13,381 nucleotides of DNA from an uncultured Bacillaceae bacterium (GCA_937958375.1 CALGNY010000214.1:1-13381), one strand, 5' to 3'; shown: positions 1-6,978, numbered from the stretch's first letter. Notes: generated from the letters alone by a model not told the origin. Made by a program: numbers and translations.

Positions 1-43
1 CTGGGAGTTTAGTCTTACTCTACATTTTAATGGTCCCGACGAA

Positions 44-220
44 AACCCGCTCAATGTCATCAGGAACTCGCTCAATCTTGGTGTAAACCCGCTCAATGTC
101 GTCAGGAACTCGCTCAATCTCGGTGGGAACCCGCTCAATCTCAGCGAGAACCCGCTCAATGTCGTCAGGAACCCGCTCAATCTCAACGGAAACCCGCTCA
201 ATCTCAGCGAGAACCCGCTT
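44..220. repeat. 21-bp tandem repeat array 1 (8 units plus a partial ninth)
   Basis: Eight units start at 44, 65, 86, 107, 128, 149, 170 and 191, all exactly 21 bp apart, with a decayed ninth at 212. Each has a 12-base core AACYCGCTCAAT and a 9-base variable part. The variable part falls into a GTCRTCAGG type (units 1, 3 and 6) and a CTC/CTT type (the others). Because 21 is a multiple of 3, the minus strand reads as an open heptapeptide repeat (IERVPDD-like, 20-226), but the ATG at 224-226 has no visible ribosome binding site, so I treat it as non-coding. The array lies just upstream of the marR-type promoter. Its function is unknown. Confidence 0.93.
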
Positions 221-259
221 AACCATGTGGGGTCCAACTCAAAAAATAACTCTTTACGG

Positions 260-288
260 TTGACTCAAAAAAATACTTGAATTATAAT
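260..288 (+). promoter_or_regulatory. Sigma-A promoter of the MarR/dioxygenase operon
   Basis: The -35 hexamer TTGACT (260-265) and a perfect -10 hexamer TATAAT (283-288) are 17 bp apart. The expected start point is near 295, giving a leader of about 45 nt before the ATG at 340. It is the best promoter match in the window and serves the whole three-gene operon. Confidence 0.9.
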
Positions 289-306
289 TAATATGAATTC
301 GAAATA
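289..306. promoter_or_regulatory. Candidate MhqR-type operator over the transcription start
   Basis: The 18 bp centred on GAATTC (295-300) compare with the B. subtilis MhqR palindrome as I remember it, TATCTCGAATTCGAGATA. The centre and right half (GAATTCGAAATA) match 11 of 12 bases; the left flank (TAATAT) matches only 2 of 6. The site begins right after the -10 box and covers the predicted start point, a position where a bound repressor would block initiation. The consensus is from memory and the left half is poor, so this is a candidate for autorepression by the next gene. Confidence 0.55.
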
Positions 307-339
307 ACTGAAATGAAGATAAACCAAGAAGGTGATTAA

Positions 340-780
340 ATGAATAACCAAAGTGAAGAGCTGTCTTTGAAATTGTTTGTCGTGTTAACGAGAGCATTGG
401 ATGCCGTACAAAAACGTGTCGTTGAAGACATCAAGCATCTTGGACTGAATCCGACTGAATTTGCGGTACTGGAGTTAGTTTATAACAAAGGGGACCAGCC
501 GATACAGAAAATCGGAGAAAAAGTATTGATTGCGAGCAGCAGCATTACGTATGTCGTCGATCAGCTAGAAAAGAAGGGGTATGTAAAACGAAATAACCAT
601 CCGAACGACCGGCGTGTAAAATTGGCGTCGATTACGGAAAGTGGAAAAGAGCTAATGGATGAAGTTTTCCCTAAGCATAAGCAAGGGATAGAAGAGATTT
701 TTTCTGGGCTGGATTTGAAAGAGAAGGAATCGATGATCGAGCAGTTGAAGAAACTCGGTTATCATGCCGAAAACCTCTAG
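340..780 (+). CDS. mhqR: MarR-family repressor, MhqR-like
   Basis: This 146-residue protein has the MarR winged-helix layout: an N-terminal dimerisation helix, a helix-turn-helix around residues 38-83 (NPTEFAVLELVY, then SSSITYVVDQLEKKGYV), and a wing with the family signature NDRRVKLASITESG near 89-102. MarR proteins bind palindromic operators as dimers and let go when a phenolic or other ligand binds. The two genes downstream are ring-cleaving dioxygenases, the partner class of B. subtilis MhqR, which responds to methylhydroquinone and catechol stress, so I infer an MhqR-like role. The protein has no cysteine, so release would need ligand binding rather than thiol oxidation. The start has a good AAGAAGGTGAT ribosome binding site. 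The family is sure; the orthology is inferred from context. Confidence 0.85.
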   Translation: MNNQSEELSLKLFVVLTRALDAVQKRVVEDIKHLGLNPTEFAVLELVYNKGDQPIQKIGEKVLIASSSITYVVDQLEKKGYVKRNNHPNDRRVKLASITESGKELMDEVFPKHKQGIEEIFSGLDLKEKESMIEQLKKLGYHAENL

Positions 781-794
781 GGAGTGAATGGATT

Positions 795-1739
795 ATGGCA
801 AAACAGACGAGTGGTGTTCACCATATTACAGCCATTGTCGGTCACCCGCAGGAAAATGTTGATTTTTATGCAGGTGTGCTTGGCTTGCGTCTGGTGAAAA
901 AGACGGTCAACTTCGATGATCCGGGCACGTATCATTTTTATTTTGGCGATGAAAACGGAAGTCCTGGATCAATCATTACATTTTTCCCTTGGGCGAATGC
1001 TCGAAAGGGGAGAATTGGCGATGGTCAGGTCGGTGTGACGACGTATGTAGTGCCGACTGGAGCGATGGAATTCTGGAAGAGTCGGTTAGAGAAATATCAA
1101 GTTTCATATGCAGAATCAGAACGATTTGGCGAAACGTATTTGCAGTTCGATGATCCGCATGGTCTACATTTGGAAATCGTCGAGCGTAAAGAAGGGGACC
1201 AAAATTCGTGGTCATTCGGTGACGTGACGCCTGATGTCGCAATTAAAGGATTTGGTGGGGGTATTTTATATTCTTCCAATCCAACGGCAACAACGAAATT
1301 ACTTGAAGATCATATGGGGCTTGAAAAAGTCGGTTCGGAAGGCGACTATGTACGTTTCCGTTCGAACGCATCGCTTGGAAATATTGTGGACGTTAAAACG
1401 ACGATAGGTGAAAGAGGTTCAATCGGCGTCGGCATCGTCCATCATATCGCTTGGCGGGCGGAAGATGACCAAGATCTTCTCGATTGGCAAAAACATTTAT
1501 CCGAAAACGGATTTGGCGTCACGCCTGTAAAAGATCGTAACTATTTTAATTCCGTTTACTTTAGGGAACACGGGTCAATTTTATTTGAAATGGCAACCGA
1601 TCCACCGGGCTTTGCGATTGATGAACCGAAGGAAACGTTAGGTGAGGAGCTCAAACTTCCACCACAATATGAAACGTATCGTGAACAACTGAATGAACAG
1701 CTTATTCCGATTGAAGTCAGGGAATTGGATAATAATTAG
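795..1739 (+). CDS. VOC-family ring-cleaving dioxygenase (MhqA/MhqO-like), first copy
   Basis: This 314-residue protein has two vicinal-oxygen-chelate (glyoxalase/extradiol dioxygenase) halves. The first opens with GVHHITAI (7-14) and the second with GIVHHIAW (213-220). The likely Fe(II) ligands are a His at 9 or 10, a His at 216 or 217, and Glu265 in SILFEMATDPPGF. This spacing agrees with the hydroquinone dioxygenase PcpA (His11, His227, Glu276, recalled from the literature). The family cleaves hydroquinone-type rings with O2; in Bacillus such genes help remove quinones and catechols under MhqR control. The gene follows the regulator by 14 nt with a GGAGTG site and is followed closely by a paralogue, so it is co-transcribed. 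The true substrate cannot be read from the sequence. Confidence 0.88.
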   Translation: MAKQTSGVHHITAIVGHPQENVDFYAGVLGLRLVKKTVNFDDPGTYHFYFGDENGSPGSIITFFPWANARKGRIGDGQVGVTTYVVPTGAMEFWKSRLEKYQVSYAESERFGETYLQFDDPHGLHLEIVERKEGDQNSWSFGDVTPDVAIKGFGGGILYSSNPTATTKLLEDHMGLEKVGSEGDYVRFRSNASLGNIVDVKTTIGERGSIGVGIVHHIAWRAEDDQDLLDWQKHLSENGFGVTPVKDRNYFNSVYFREHGSILFEMATDPPGFAIDEPKETLGEELKLPPQYETYREQLNEQLIPIEVRELDNN

Positions 1740-1750
1740 GAGGTTTTAGA

Positions 1751-2734
1751 ATGGAACAATTAAGAGGAATGCACCACGTAACGGCAATTACGAGCAGTGC
1801 CGAAAAGAACTATGAATTTTTCACCTATACACTAGGGATGCGATTGGTCAAAAAGACGGTCAACCAGGACGATATTCAAACGTATCACTTGTTTTTTGCT
1901 GATGATAAAGGAAATGCGGGTACCGACATGACTTTCTTTGATTTCCCAGGTGTGCCAAAAGGGCAGCACGGGACAAATGAAATTGCCCGGACATCCTTCC
2001 GAGTACCAAGTGATGAAGCGCTCGACTATTGGGTGAAACGCTTTGACCGTTTGGATGTAAAACACAAAGGAATCCAAGAACAATTTGGTAAAAAAATCTT
2101 GCCGTTTGTTGATTTTGATGACCAGCAATATCAATTGATCTCTGATGAAAACAATGAGGGAGTTGCTGCTGGGGTCCCTTGGCAAGATGGTCCGATTCCT
2201 TTAGAGTATGCGATTACTGGACTAGGGCCGATCATCGTTCGCGTCGATGACATTGAGTTTTTCAAAAAAATGATGGAGCAAGTACTCTTGTTTAAAGAAA
2301 TTGATAAAGAAGGCTCGTATTACTTGTTCGAAACAGGGGAAGGCGGCAATGGTGCACAAGTGATCGTGGAATATAATGCCGTGCTGCCAAGACATATGCA
2401 AGGCTACGGAACCGTTCACCACGCAGCATTCCGGGTCGAGAATAAAGCGAAGTTGGATGAATGGATCGATCGCTTCCAAAAAATCGGATTGCCGAACTCA
2501 GGTTTTGTAGAACGATTCTACTTCGGTTCATTGTATGCCAATGTCGCACCACAAATCCTATTCGAAATCGCAACCGACGGACCAGGATTTATGGATGATG
2601 AACCATACGAAACACTCGGTGAAAAACTAGCATTGCCACCGAAATTAGAACCACAACGAGAAGAAATCGAACGCATGGTGCGACCGATCGACACGGTCAG
2701 AAGTACGAAGACGTTTGAAAAAGAATATGAATGA
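1751..2734 (+). CDS. VOC-family ring-cleaving dioxygenase (MhqA/MhqO-like), second copy
   Basis: This 327-residue paralogue of the preceding protein shares HHxTAI near the N-terminus, RLVKKTVN, a TYH motif, and the C-terminal run FExATDxPGF...DEP.ETLGE. Likely metal ligands are a His at 8 or 9, a His at 223 or 224 (GTVHHAAF), and Glu272 (QILFEIATDGPGF). The AGGAGG site (1738-1743) overlaps the stop codon of the upstream gene, so the two are probably translationally linked. The central regions, which shape the active site in this fold, differ clearly between the copies, suggesting different aromatic substrates rather than a fresh duplication. The last residues (after RPIDTVRSTK) are an extra charged tail. 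It is the last gene of the operon, and a strong terminator follows. Confidence 0.87.
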   Translation: MEQLRGMHHVTAITSSAEKNYEFFTYTLGMRLVKKTVNQDDIQTYHLFFADDKGNAGTDMTFFDFPGVPKGQHGTNEIARTSFRVPSDEALDYWVKRFDRLDVKHKGIQEQFGKKILPFVDFDDQQYQLISDENNEGVAAGVPWQDGPIPLEYAITGLGPIIVRVDDIEFFKKMMEQVLLFKEIDKEGSYYLFETGEGGNGAQVIVEYNAVLPRHMQGYGTVHHAAFRVENKAKLDEWIDRFQKIGLPNSGFVERFYFGSLYANVAPQILFEIATDGPGFMDDEPYETLGEKLALPPKLEPQREEIERMVRPIDTVRSTKTFEKEYE

Positions 2735-2740
2735 TTGGTT

Positions 2741-2774
2741 ATGGAGCTCATCGGTTGATGGGCTCCATTTTTTT
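2741..2774 (+). terminator. Rho-independent terminator of the dioxygenase operon
   Basis: The 12-bp stem pairs ATGGAGCTCATC (2741-2752) with GATGGGCTCCAT (2757-2768), including one G-T pair, around a GGTT loop. The T tract TTTTTT follows. It begins 6 nt after the stop codon. Confidence 0.92.
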
Positions 2775-2801
2775 ATGGAGAAATAATGGTTAGCTGAGTG
2801 T

Positions 2802-3086
2802 TTTATCTGCAGTTGTGACACGTTTATCGACAGTCATCCTGGCTTTATCGTCAGTTAGCGCGTGTTTATTGACAGTCGGCTCGGCTTTATCGTCAGTTGG
2901 GACACGTTTATCGTCAGTCAGCGCATGTTTATCGTCAGTTAGCGCACGTTTATCGACAGTCAGCCCGGCTTTATCGTCAGTCAGCCCAGCTTTATCGTCA
3001 GTCAGCCCGGCTTTATCGTCAGTTAGCGCGTGTTTATCGACAGTCAGCTCGGCTTTATCGGCAGTCAGCCCAACAACTCCATCAGT
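2802..3086. repeat. 21-bp tandem repeat array 2 (13 units plus a decayed one)
   Basis: Core TTTATCGNCAGT occurs at 2802 and then every 21 bp through 3054 (13 units, few mismatches), with a decayed unit at 3075 that keeps ATCAGT. The 9-base variable part is mainly of two kinds, TAGCGCGTG-like and CAGCCCGGC-like, with identical copies recurring at non-adjacent places (for example after the cores at 2844 and 3012). The array fills most of the 438-bp gap between the operon terminator and the permease promoter. Two plus-strand frames stay open across it (2815-3135 and 2897-3127) simply because the period is a multiple of 3; they lack good start signals. Function unknown. Confidence 0.95.
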
Positions 3087-3129
3087 CAGCAGACTTCAGC
3101 ATAGCAGTCACCCCCACCCAAACGTAGTA

Positions 3130-3138
3130 TGGTAGAAT
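3130..3138 (+). promoter_or_regulatory. Possible extended -10 promoter for the permease gene
   Basis: TGGTAGAAT is an extended -10 element (TGn plus TAGAAT, 5 of 6 to consensus), about 35 bp before the start codon. No convincing -35 box is seen 17 bp upstream. Nearly the same sequence lies upstream of the DUF1801 gene at 12159. Confidence 0.5.
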
Positions 3139-3172
3139 GTGAACTAGAAATGACTGAAGGACACGATAAGAA

Positions 3173-4102
3173 ATGGGACTACTACTGAACATATTCATCA
3201 GCATCATTTTGCCATTGCTGATTTTGGTTGGCGTTGGTGTATTATTGCAACGGAAATTTCAACTGGATCTGAAAACATTATCAAAACTATTGACGTATTT
3301 GCTTTTGCCGGTGGTGGCTTTTGTGAATGTTTACGAAAGTGAAATCGGGTTAGGTATTTTATTCGATGTGCTTTTCTTCCAAGCAATTTTGTCTATTTTA
3401 TTGATGATATTCTCGTATCTCGTTGTCAAAACATTAAAGCTCGACCGTGGCATGTCTGCGTTATATAAAAATAGCGTCGTATTGATTAACTCGGGGAACT
3501 TCGGGATTCCGGTGAGTCAGATGTTATTTAGCCAACACCCGCTAGGTATGACCATTCAAATTATCGTCATGTTGATCCAAAACTTCATTACGTATACCTA
3601 TGGGTTGTTGAACTCTGTTTCCGTGCATGCGAAGAGTAGGGGAGCGGCGTTCGGTCAATTTTTGAAGCTTCCGATGCTGTATGCACTTTTATTGGGGGTT
3701 TTTCTGAAGGCGATTCATCTCGAACTGCCGAATTTTATTTGGGAGCCTTTGGAAAACCTCTCGGATGCTTTTTTGGCAATCGCATTATTGACGCTCGGTG
3801 CCCAATTGGCTTATGTCCAATTGAAGAAATTTGATAAAATAATTATCCTATCGATTGTTGGGCGGCTCATTGTTTCGCCTGCACTTGCACTCGGTTTGAT
3901 CTTCATACTTGGCTTGGACGGCATTGTCGCCCAATCGTTATTTATCGCAAGCTCATTTCCTTCAGCGAGAAATAGTGCTCAATTTGCTTTGGAATTCGAT
4001 CATCATCCAGAGCTTGCCGGACAAATTGTACTCTTGTCTACCATTTTAAGTAGTGTGACAGTGGGTGTTGTAATTTACACTTCACAAATCCTATTCGGTT
4101 AG
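3173..4102 (+). CDS. AEC-family transporter (auxin efflux carrier / malate permease type)
   Basis: This 309-residue integral membrane protein has about ten hydrophobic segments in two sets of five, with a polar break near residues 145-165, as usual for the AEC family. Two crossover-like motifs are visible: INSGNFGIPV (105-114) in the first half and SSFPSARNSAQFALEF (260-275) in the second. Bacterial members export or take up small organic acids or amino acids; the substrate here cannot be read. An AAGGA site (3157-3161) sits 11 nt before the ATG, slightly far but workable. A small membrane protein gene follows with a ribosome binding site on this gene's stop codon, so the two form an operon. 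Confidence 0.87.
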   Translation: MGLLLNIFISIILPLLILVGVGVLLQRKFQLDLKTLSKLLTYLLLPVVAFVNVYESEIGLGILFDVLFFQAILSILLMIFSYLVVKTLKLDRGMSALYKNSVVLINSGNFGIPVSQMLFSQHPLGMTIQIIVMLIQNFITYTYGLLNSVSVHAKSRGAAFGQFLKLPMLYALLLGVFLKAIHLELPNFIWEPLENLSDAFLAIALLTLGAQLAYVQLKKFDKIIILSIVGRLIVSPALALGLIFILGLDGIVAQSLFIASSFPSARNSAQFALEFDHHPELAGQIVLLSTILSSVTVGVVIYTSQILFG

Positions 4103-4114
4103 GAGGTTAGAGCG

Positions 4115-4294
4115 TTGCGTGTTGTATTTAAAGATGTGATCTGGCTCGTGTTACAATCTTTTGCCATGATTGCTGTGTTTTTCGGCGTGATGATGGCTTC
4201 TCGCGGAAGTGATTATTGGGTATCTTTCATTATTCTTTCATCTGTGTTGATGTACTTTGCTGTGCAACGAGCGGTCAAAATTACGAATAACTAA
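4115..4294 (+). CDS. Small two-helix membrane protein, TTG start
   Basis: Translation from TTG at 4115 gives 59 residues, MRVVFKDVIW and onward, ending KITNN. A perfect AGGAGG (4101-4106) lies 8 nt before the TTG and overlaps the stop of the permease gene, strong support for a real co-translated gene. Two hydrophobic stretches (about 8-27 and 34-51) joined by a short polar loop (ASRGSDYW) suggest a helical hairpin in the membrane. I do not recognise the family. Its position suggests a partner of the AEC permease or a general small membrane protein. It is easy to miss because of its size and start codon. Confidence 0.75.
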   Translation: MRVVFKDVIWLVLQSFAMIAVFFGVMMASRGSDYWVSFIILSSVLMYFAVQRAVKITNN

Positions 4295-4295
4295 G

Positions 4296-4336
4296 AAAAA
4301 CGACAACCGAACGATGAGTTTCGGTTGTCGTTTAAC
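4296..4336. terminator. Bidirectional terminator between the permease operon and metY
   Basis: A perfect 14-bp stem pairs AAACGACAACCGAA (4298-4311) with TTCGGTTGTCGTTT (4320-4333) around an 8-nt loop. A tracts on the left give a T tract for minus-strand transcripts, and TTT on the right serves plus-strand transcripts. It sits 3 nt past one stop codon and 3 nt from the metY stop. Confidence 0.92.
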
Positions 4337-4339
4337 TAT

Positions 4340-5653
4340 TTATACGGTTGTTGTAGTCTTTGACAACACACCGGTCGCTTTTTCAATCGCTTGCTCGAGG
4401 TCATCGATCAAGTCATCGACATGCTCGATGCCAACAGACAACCGAACTAAATCGTTTGTCGTTCCGGATGCTTTCAATTCTTCTTCGTTTAATTGCTGGT
4501 GGGTTGTACTTGCTGGGTGAATGATCAAGCTTTTGGCATCGCCGACGTTTGCCAAGTGTGACCATAAGTTCACTTGGTTGATGACTTCTGCACCTGCATC
4601 ATAACCGCCTTTGATTCCGAAAACGACGACGGATCCTGCACCTCTTGGTAAGTATTTCTTAGCTAATTCATATGATTCATGGTCTTCTTGTTCAGGATAG
4701 GTGACCCAATCGACTGCAGGATGCGACTCCAGATATTCCACAATCTTCCGTGTGTTTGCAATATGTTCTTTCAGTCGGACGTGAAGCGTTTCGATGCCTA
4801 ATGCAATCTGGAAGGCATTAAATGGACTCAATGCCGCACCGGTATCACGTAAAATCTGAACACGGGCTTTCGTGATGAAGGCAGTTTCCGGTAATGCTTC
4901 TGCGAAAGTGAGTCCGTGATACGTGTCATCTGGTGTAGTAAACCCAGGAAAACGCTCGTTATTCCAATCGAACTTTCCACCATCGACAATGATTCCTCCC
5001 AATGTCGTTCCGTTTCCGCCTAACCATTTTGTTGCGGAATGAACGACAATGTCAGCGCCAAAATCAATTGGTCGGCAGAGGTAAGGAGTCGCAAACGTGT
5101 TGTCGATAATGAGTGGCACGCCAGCTTCGTGTGCAATTTCCGCTACTTTTTCGATATCCAAGATATTTAAACTCGGATTTCCGATCGTTTCGGCAAAAAT
5201 GGCTTTTGTCTTCGGTGTGATGGCATCTCTGAAGTTTTCCGGATTGCTTGGGTCGACGAATGTTGTCGTGATTCCACGTTTTGGAAACGTCGTTGCAAAC
5301 AAATTATAGGTTCCGCCGTATAACGTTGAAGCCGAGATAATTTCATCGCCGACTTCCGCAACATTAAAGATGGCTGTCGTAATCGCGGCCATTCCACTGG
5401 ACAATGCAAGGGCACCGACACCACCCTCCAATTGTGCAACCCGTTCTTCCAACGCGCCGACCGTTGGGTTGCCGATTCGTGTATAAATATATCCCTGTTC
5501 TTTCAATCCAAATAAATCCGCAGCATGTTCTGTGCTTTGGAATTGGTACGCATTGGTTTGATAGATCGGCAACGCACGAGAACCTGTCACCGGATCGGCC
5601 TGTAATCCTCCATGAACGCTCACTGTTTCCAATCGATAGTTTTTGTCTGTCAC
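4340..5653 (-). CDS. metY: O-acetylhomoserine sulfhydrylase (aminocarboxypropyltransferase)
   Basis: This PLP enzyme of the Cys/Met metabolism family turns O-acetylhomoserine plus sulfide into homocysteine. Positions counted from the possible TTG at 5662 (440 residues): YTRIGNPT (60-67), the PLP phosphate-binding SSGMAA (88-93), Asp187 in IIDNTFATP, which contacts the PLP ring nitrogen, the Schiff-base Lys212 in HSATKWLGGNG, and the C-terminal VRLSVGIEH with its carboxylate-binding Arg407. The length suits MetY (about 430) rather than the shorter cystathionine synthases. I place the start at GTG 5653 (437 residues): its ribosome binding site AAAGGGAGA is about 9 nt away, whereas it abuts the TTG. 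It is the second gene of an operon, 16 nt after metX, under the SAM-I leader. Confidence 0.95.
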   Translation of the reverse strand: MTDKNYRLETVSVHGGLQADPVTGSRALPIYQTNAYQFQSTEHAADLFGLKEQGYIYTRIGNPTVGALEERVAQLEGGVGALALSSGMAAITTAIFNVAEVGDEIISASTLYGGTYNLFATTFPKRGITTTFVDPSNPENFRDAITPKTKAIFAETIGNPSLNILDIEKVAEIAHEAGVPLIIDNTFATPYLCRPIDFGADIVVHSATKWLGGNGTTLGGIIVDGGKFDWNNERFPGFTTPDDTYHGLTFAEALPETAFITKARVQILRDTGAALSPFNAFQIALGIETLHVRLKEHIANTRKIVEYLESHPAVDWVTYPEQEDHESYELAKKYLPRGAGSVVVFGIKGGYDAGAEVINQVNLWSHLANVGDAKSLIIHPASTTHQQLNEEELKASGTTNDLVRLSVGIEHVDDLIDDLEQAIEKATGVLSKTTTTV

Positions 5654-5669
5654 TTGAATCAATCTCCCT

Positions 5670-6713
5670 TTAGTTTTTTATGGTTTCTAATGATTCTAGT
5701 TTTTCTTGGATCAATGGACCCCATTTTTCAAATTCGACGAGGAATCCGTCATGACCGAAGTTGGTCTCAATTTCTTGAAATTCAGCATAACCGCCATTGA
5801 GGACAATCTCGTTAATGAATGCTTGAATTTCGCTTGGCGGATAAAGTAAATCCTTACTGAAACCTAATGCAAAGATCGGTGCCTCGAATTGTCGAATGAC
5901 TTTTTTGCGTTCTCCCCGATTTCGAAAGATGTCATGGCCATTCATTGCTTCGAGTAAACGAATATAGCTGAGTGGGTTAAATCGGTTGGCAAGCTTTTCA
6001 CCTTGATAATTCAAATACGATTCAACTTCAAATCCTTCTTCGTTATGACTTCTGGAAAATCGTTCTTCAAATAAAACATCCGGGCGGTAAGTCACCATGC
6101 CGATCATACGAGCCAATCGCAATCCGTTTTTCGCTTGGTTATTGTTGTTTTCCTTTAAATCCTGGTTGATCGCTTCTTTGGCGATGTGGTTAAATGCAAT
6201 CGCATAATCACTAAATGTTGGGGTCACCGCAAGAGGAAAAAGGGCATCCATAAAATTCGGATACATCAACCCCCATTCCAATACTTGCATCCCACCCAAG
6301 GATCCACCAATTATAGCTTTTAAGTGGTCGATGCCAAGGATGTTCAAGGCAACGAATTGGGCCTCCACTAAATCTCTGATCGTCAATTGTGGAAAACTTG
6401 ATTGATCCGCACCAAACGAGGCCGGGCCGGTTGAACCGTCACACCCACCAAGCACATTAAATGTAATCACTTGATGGTGTCTGGTATCGATGTAACCATC
6501 TTCTGAAATTAGACCGCGCCACCATCCTGGTTCGGCATCTGTCCCGACAGCGTATTGATTACCGGTTAACGCATGGCAAACAAGAATCGTCGGTGCATCG
6601 GTAGGTCCATACCTTTCGTACGCTAACTGAATCTCCTGAAAATGTTCTCCATTTTCCAGCTCGAAATTCGGGATGGACACCGTGTCTTGTTGAAATGAAA
6701 CCGTCTTTCCCAT
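5670..6713 (-). CDS. metX: Homoserine O-acetyltransferase (MetX, alpha/beta hydrolase fold)
   Basis: This 347-residue enzyme activates homoserine by acylation, the first committed step of methionine synthesis. The family signatures are LVCHALTGNQYA (44-55), the oxyanion region NVLGGCDGSTGPAS (86-99), and the nucleophile elbow GGSLGGMQ with Ser138. Asp288 (SKDLLYPP) and His321 (FGHDGFL) complete the catalytic triad. Acetyl-CoA is the usual donor in Bacilli and fits the MetY partner, but acyl specificity in this family is not certain from sequence alone. A GAGAGGAG site lies 7 nt before the ATG. A SAM-I riboswitch precedes it, so the operon should shut down when S-adenosylmethionine is plentiful. 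Confidence 0.95.
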   Translation of the reverse strand: MGKTVSFQQDTVSIPNFELENGEHFQEIQLAYERYGPTDAPTILVCHALTGNQYAVGTDAEPGWWRGLISEDGYIDTRHHQVITFNVLGGCDGSTGPASFGADQSSFPQLTIRDLVEAQFVALNILGIDHLKAIIGGSLGGMQVLEWGLMYPNFMDALFPLAVTPTFSDYAIAFNHIAKEAINQDLKENNNNQAKNGLRLARMIGMVTYRPDVLFEERFSRSHNEEGFEVESYLNYQGEKLANRFNPLSYIRLLEAMNGHDIFRNRGERKKVIRQFEAPIFALGFSKDLLYPPSEIQAFINEIVLNGGYAEFQEIETNFGHDGFLVEFEKWGPLIQEKLESLETIKN

Positions 6714-6746
6714 TCATGTTCTCCTCTCTGTAGAAGTCATGAAATC

Positions 6747-6778
6747 AAAAAGGCCTCCCTGCAATGAGCAGGGAGGCC
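6747..6778 (-). terminator. Riboswitch-controlled intrinsic terminator
   Basis: An 11-bp perfect stem pairs 6752-6762 with 6768-6778 (GGCCTCCCTGC and its complement) around a 5-nt loop. On the minus strand it is followed by TTTTT (complement of 6747-6751). It lies 34 nt before the metX ATG and is the expression platform of the SAM-I leader. Confidence 0.95.
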
Positions 6779-6917
6779 AGAATATACGGTATCGACATTT
6801 TGGTCCCTCTCATCTCTCAAAGCAGGATTGCTTTGCTGGAATTAGCACCTTTTAAACCGTTGTTTAAAGGTTGCCGGGCGTCATCGGGCCAGTCCCTCAG
6901 CCACTCTCGATAAGAGT
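6747..6917 (-). promoter_or_regulatory. SAM-I (S-box) riboswitch leader of metX-metY
   Basis: Read on the minus strand from 6916, the leader shows the S-box core: CTTATCGAGAGTGG, then GAGGGACTGGCCC, then GATGACGCCCGGCAACC. Helix P1 pairs 6909-6916 with 6807-6814 (8 bp with one G-U). P3 is CCTTTAAAC paired with GTTTAAAAGG, and P4 pairs CAAAGCA with TGCTTTG (6818-6835). A strong terminator follows. With SAM bound, P1 forms and the terminator closes, stopping transcription before metX. The core sequence is among the best-conserved RNA motifs in Bacilli, so the identification is firm. Confidence 0.97.
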
Positions 6918-6949
6918 TTGAATTGCTATTTGATTTTGATTTAATTGAT

Positions 6950-6978
6950 ATAGTAGCACGTTAAAGGATGGGTGTCAA
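6950..6978 (-). promoter_or_regulatory. Sigma-A promoter of the metX-metY operon
   Basis: On the minus strand, a perfect -35 TTGACA (6973-6978) and a -10 TACTAT (6950-6955) are 17 bp apart. The -10 box is extended by TGC directly upstream. Transcription would start near 6943, about 27 nt before the first helix of the riboswitch. Confidence 0.85.

Noticed and set aside
44..220. CRISPR array
   Set aside because: The period is only 21 bp, the variable parts are 9 bases and recur, there is no palindromic repeat, and no cas genes are near. The same holds for the arrays at 2802 and 7938.
20..226. Heptad-repeat coiled-coil protein on the minus strand (IERVPDD repeats)
   Set aside because: The frame is open because the repeat period is a multiple of 3. 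There is no ribosome binding site before the ATG at 224-226, and the sister arrays show the same artefact in other frames.
1832..2573. Several minus-strand open frames inside the dioxygenase genes
   Set aside because: They lie entirely within well-identified plus-strand genes, have no ribosome binding sites and resemble no family.
2815..3135. Ser/Val/Leu-rich repeat protein on the plus strand, and a second frame at 2897-3127
   Set aside because: Two overlapping frames are open over the same array, as expected for a 21-bp repeat; neither has a convincing start signal.
5651..5662. TTG at 5662 as the metY start
   Set aside because: The AAAGGGAGA ribosome binding site abuts this TTG, leaving no spacing; the GTG at 5653 is 9 nt away and gives the usual family N-terminus.
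5404..5800. Plus-strand frames across the metX-metY junction
   Set aside because: They run antisense to clearly identified enzymes with intact catalytic residues.
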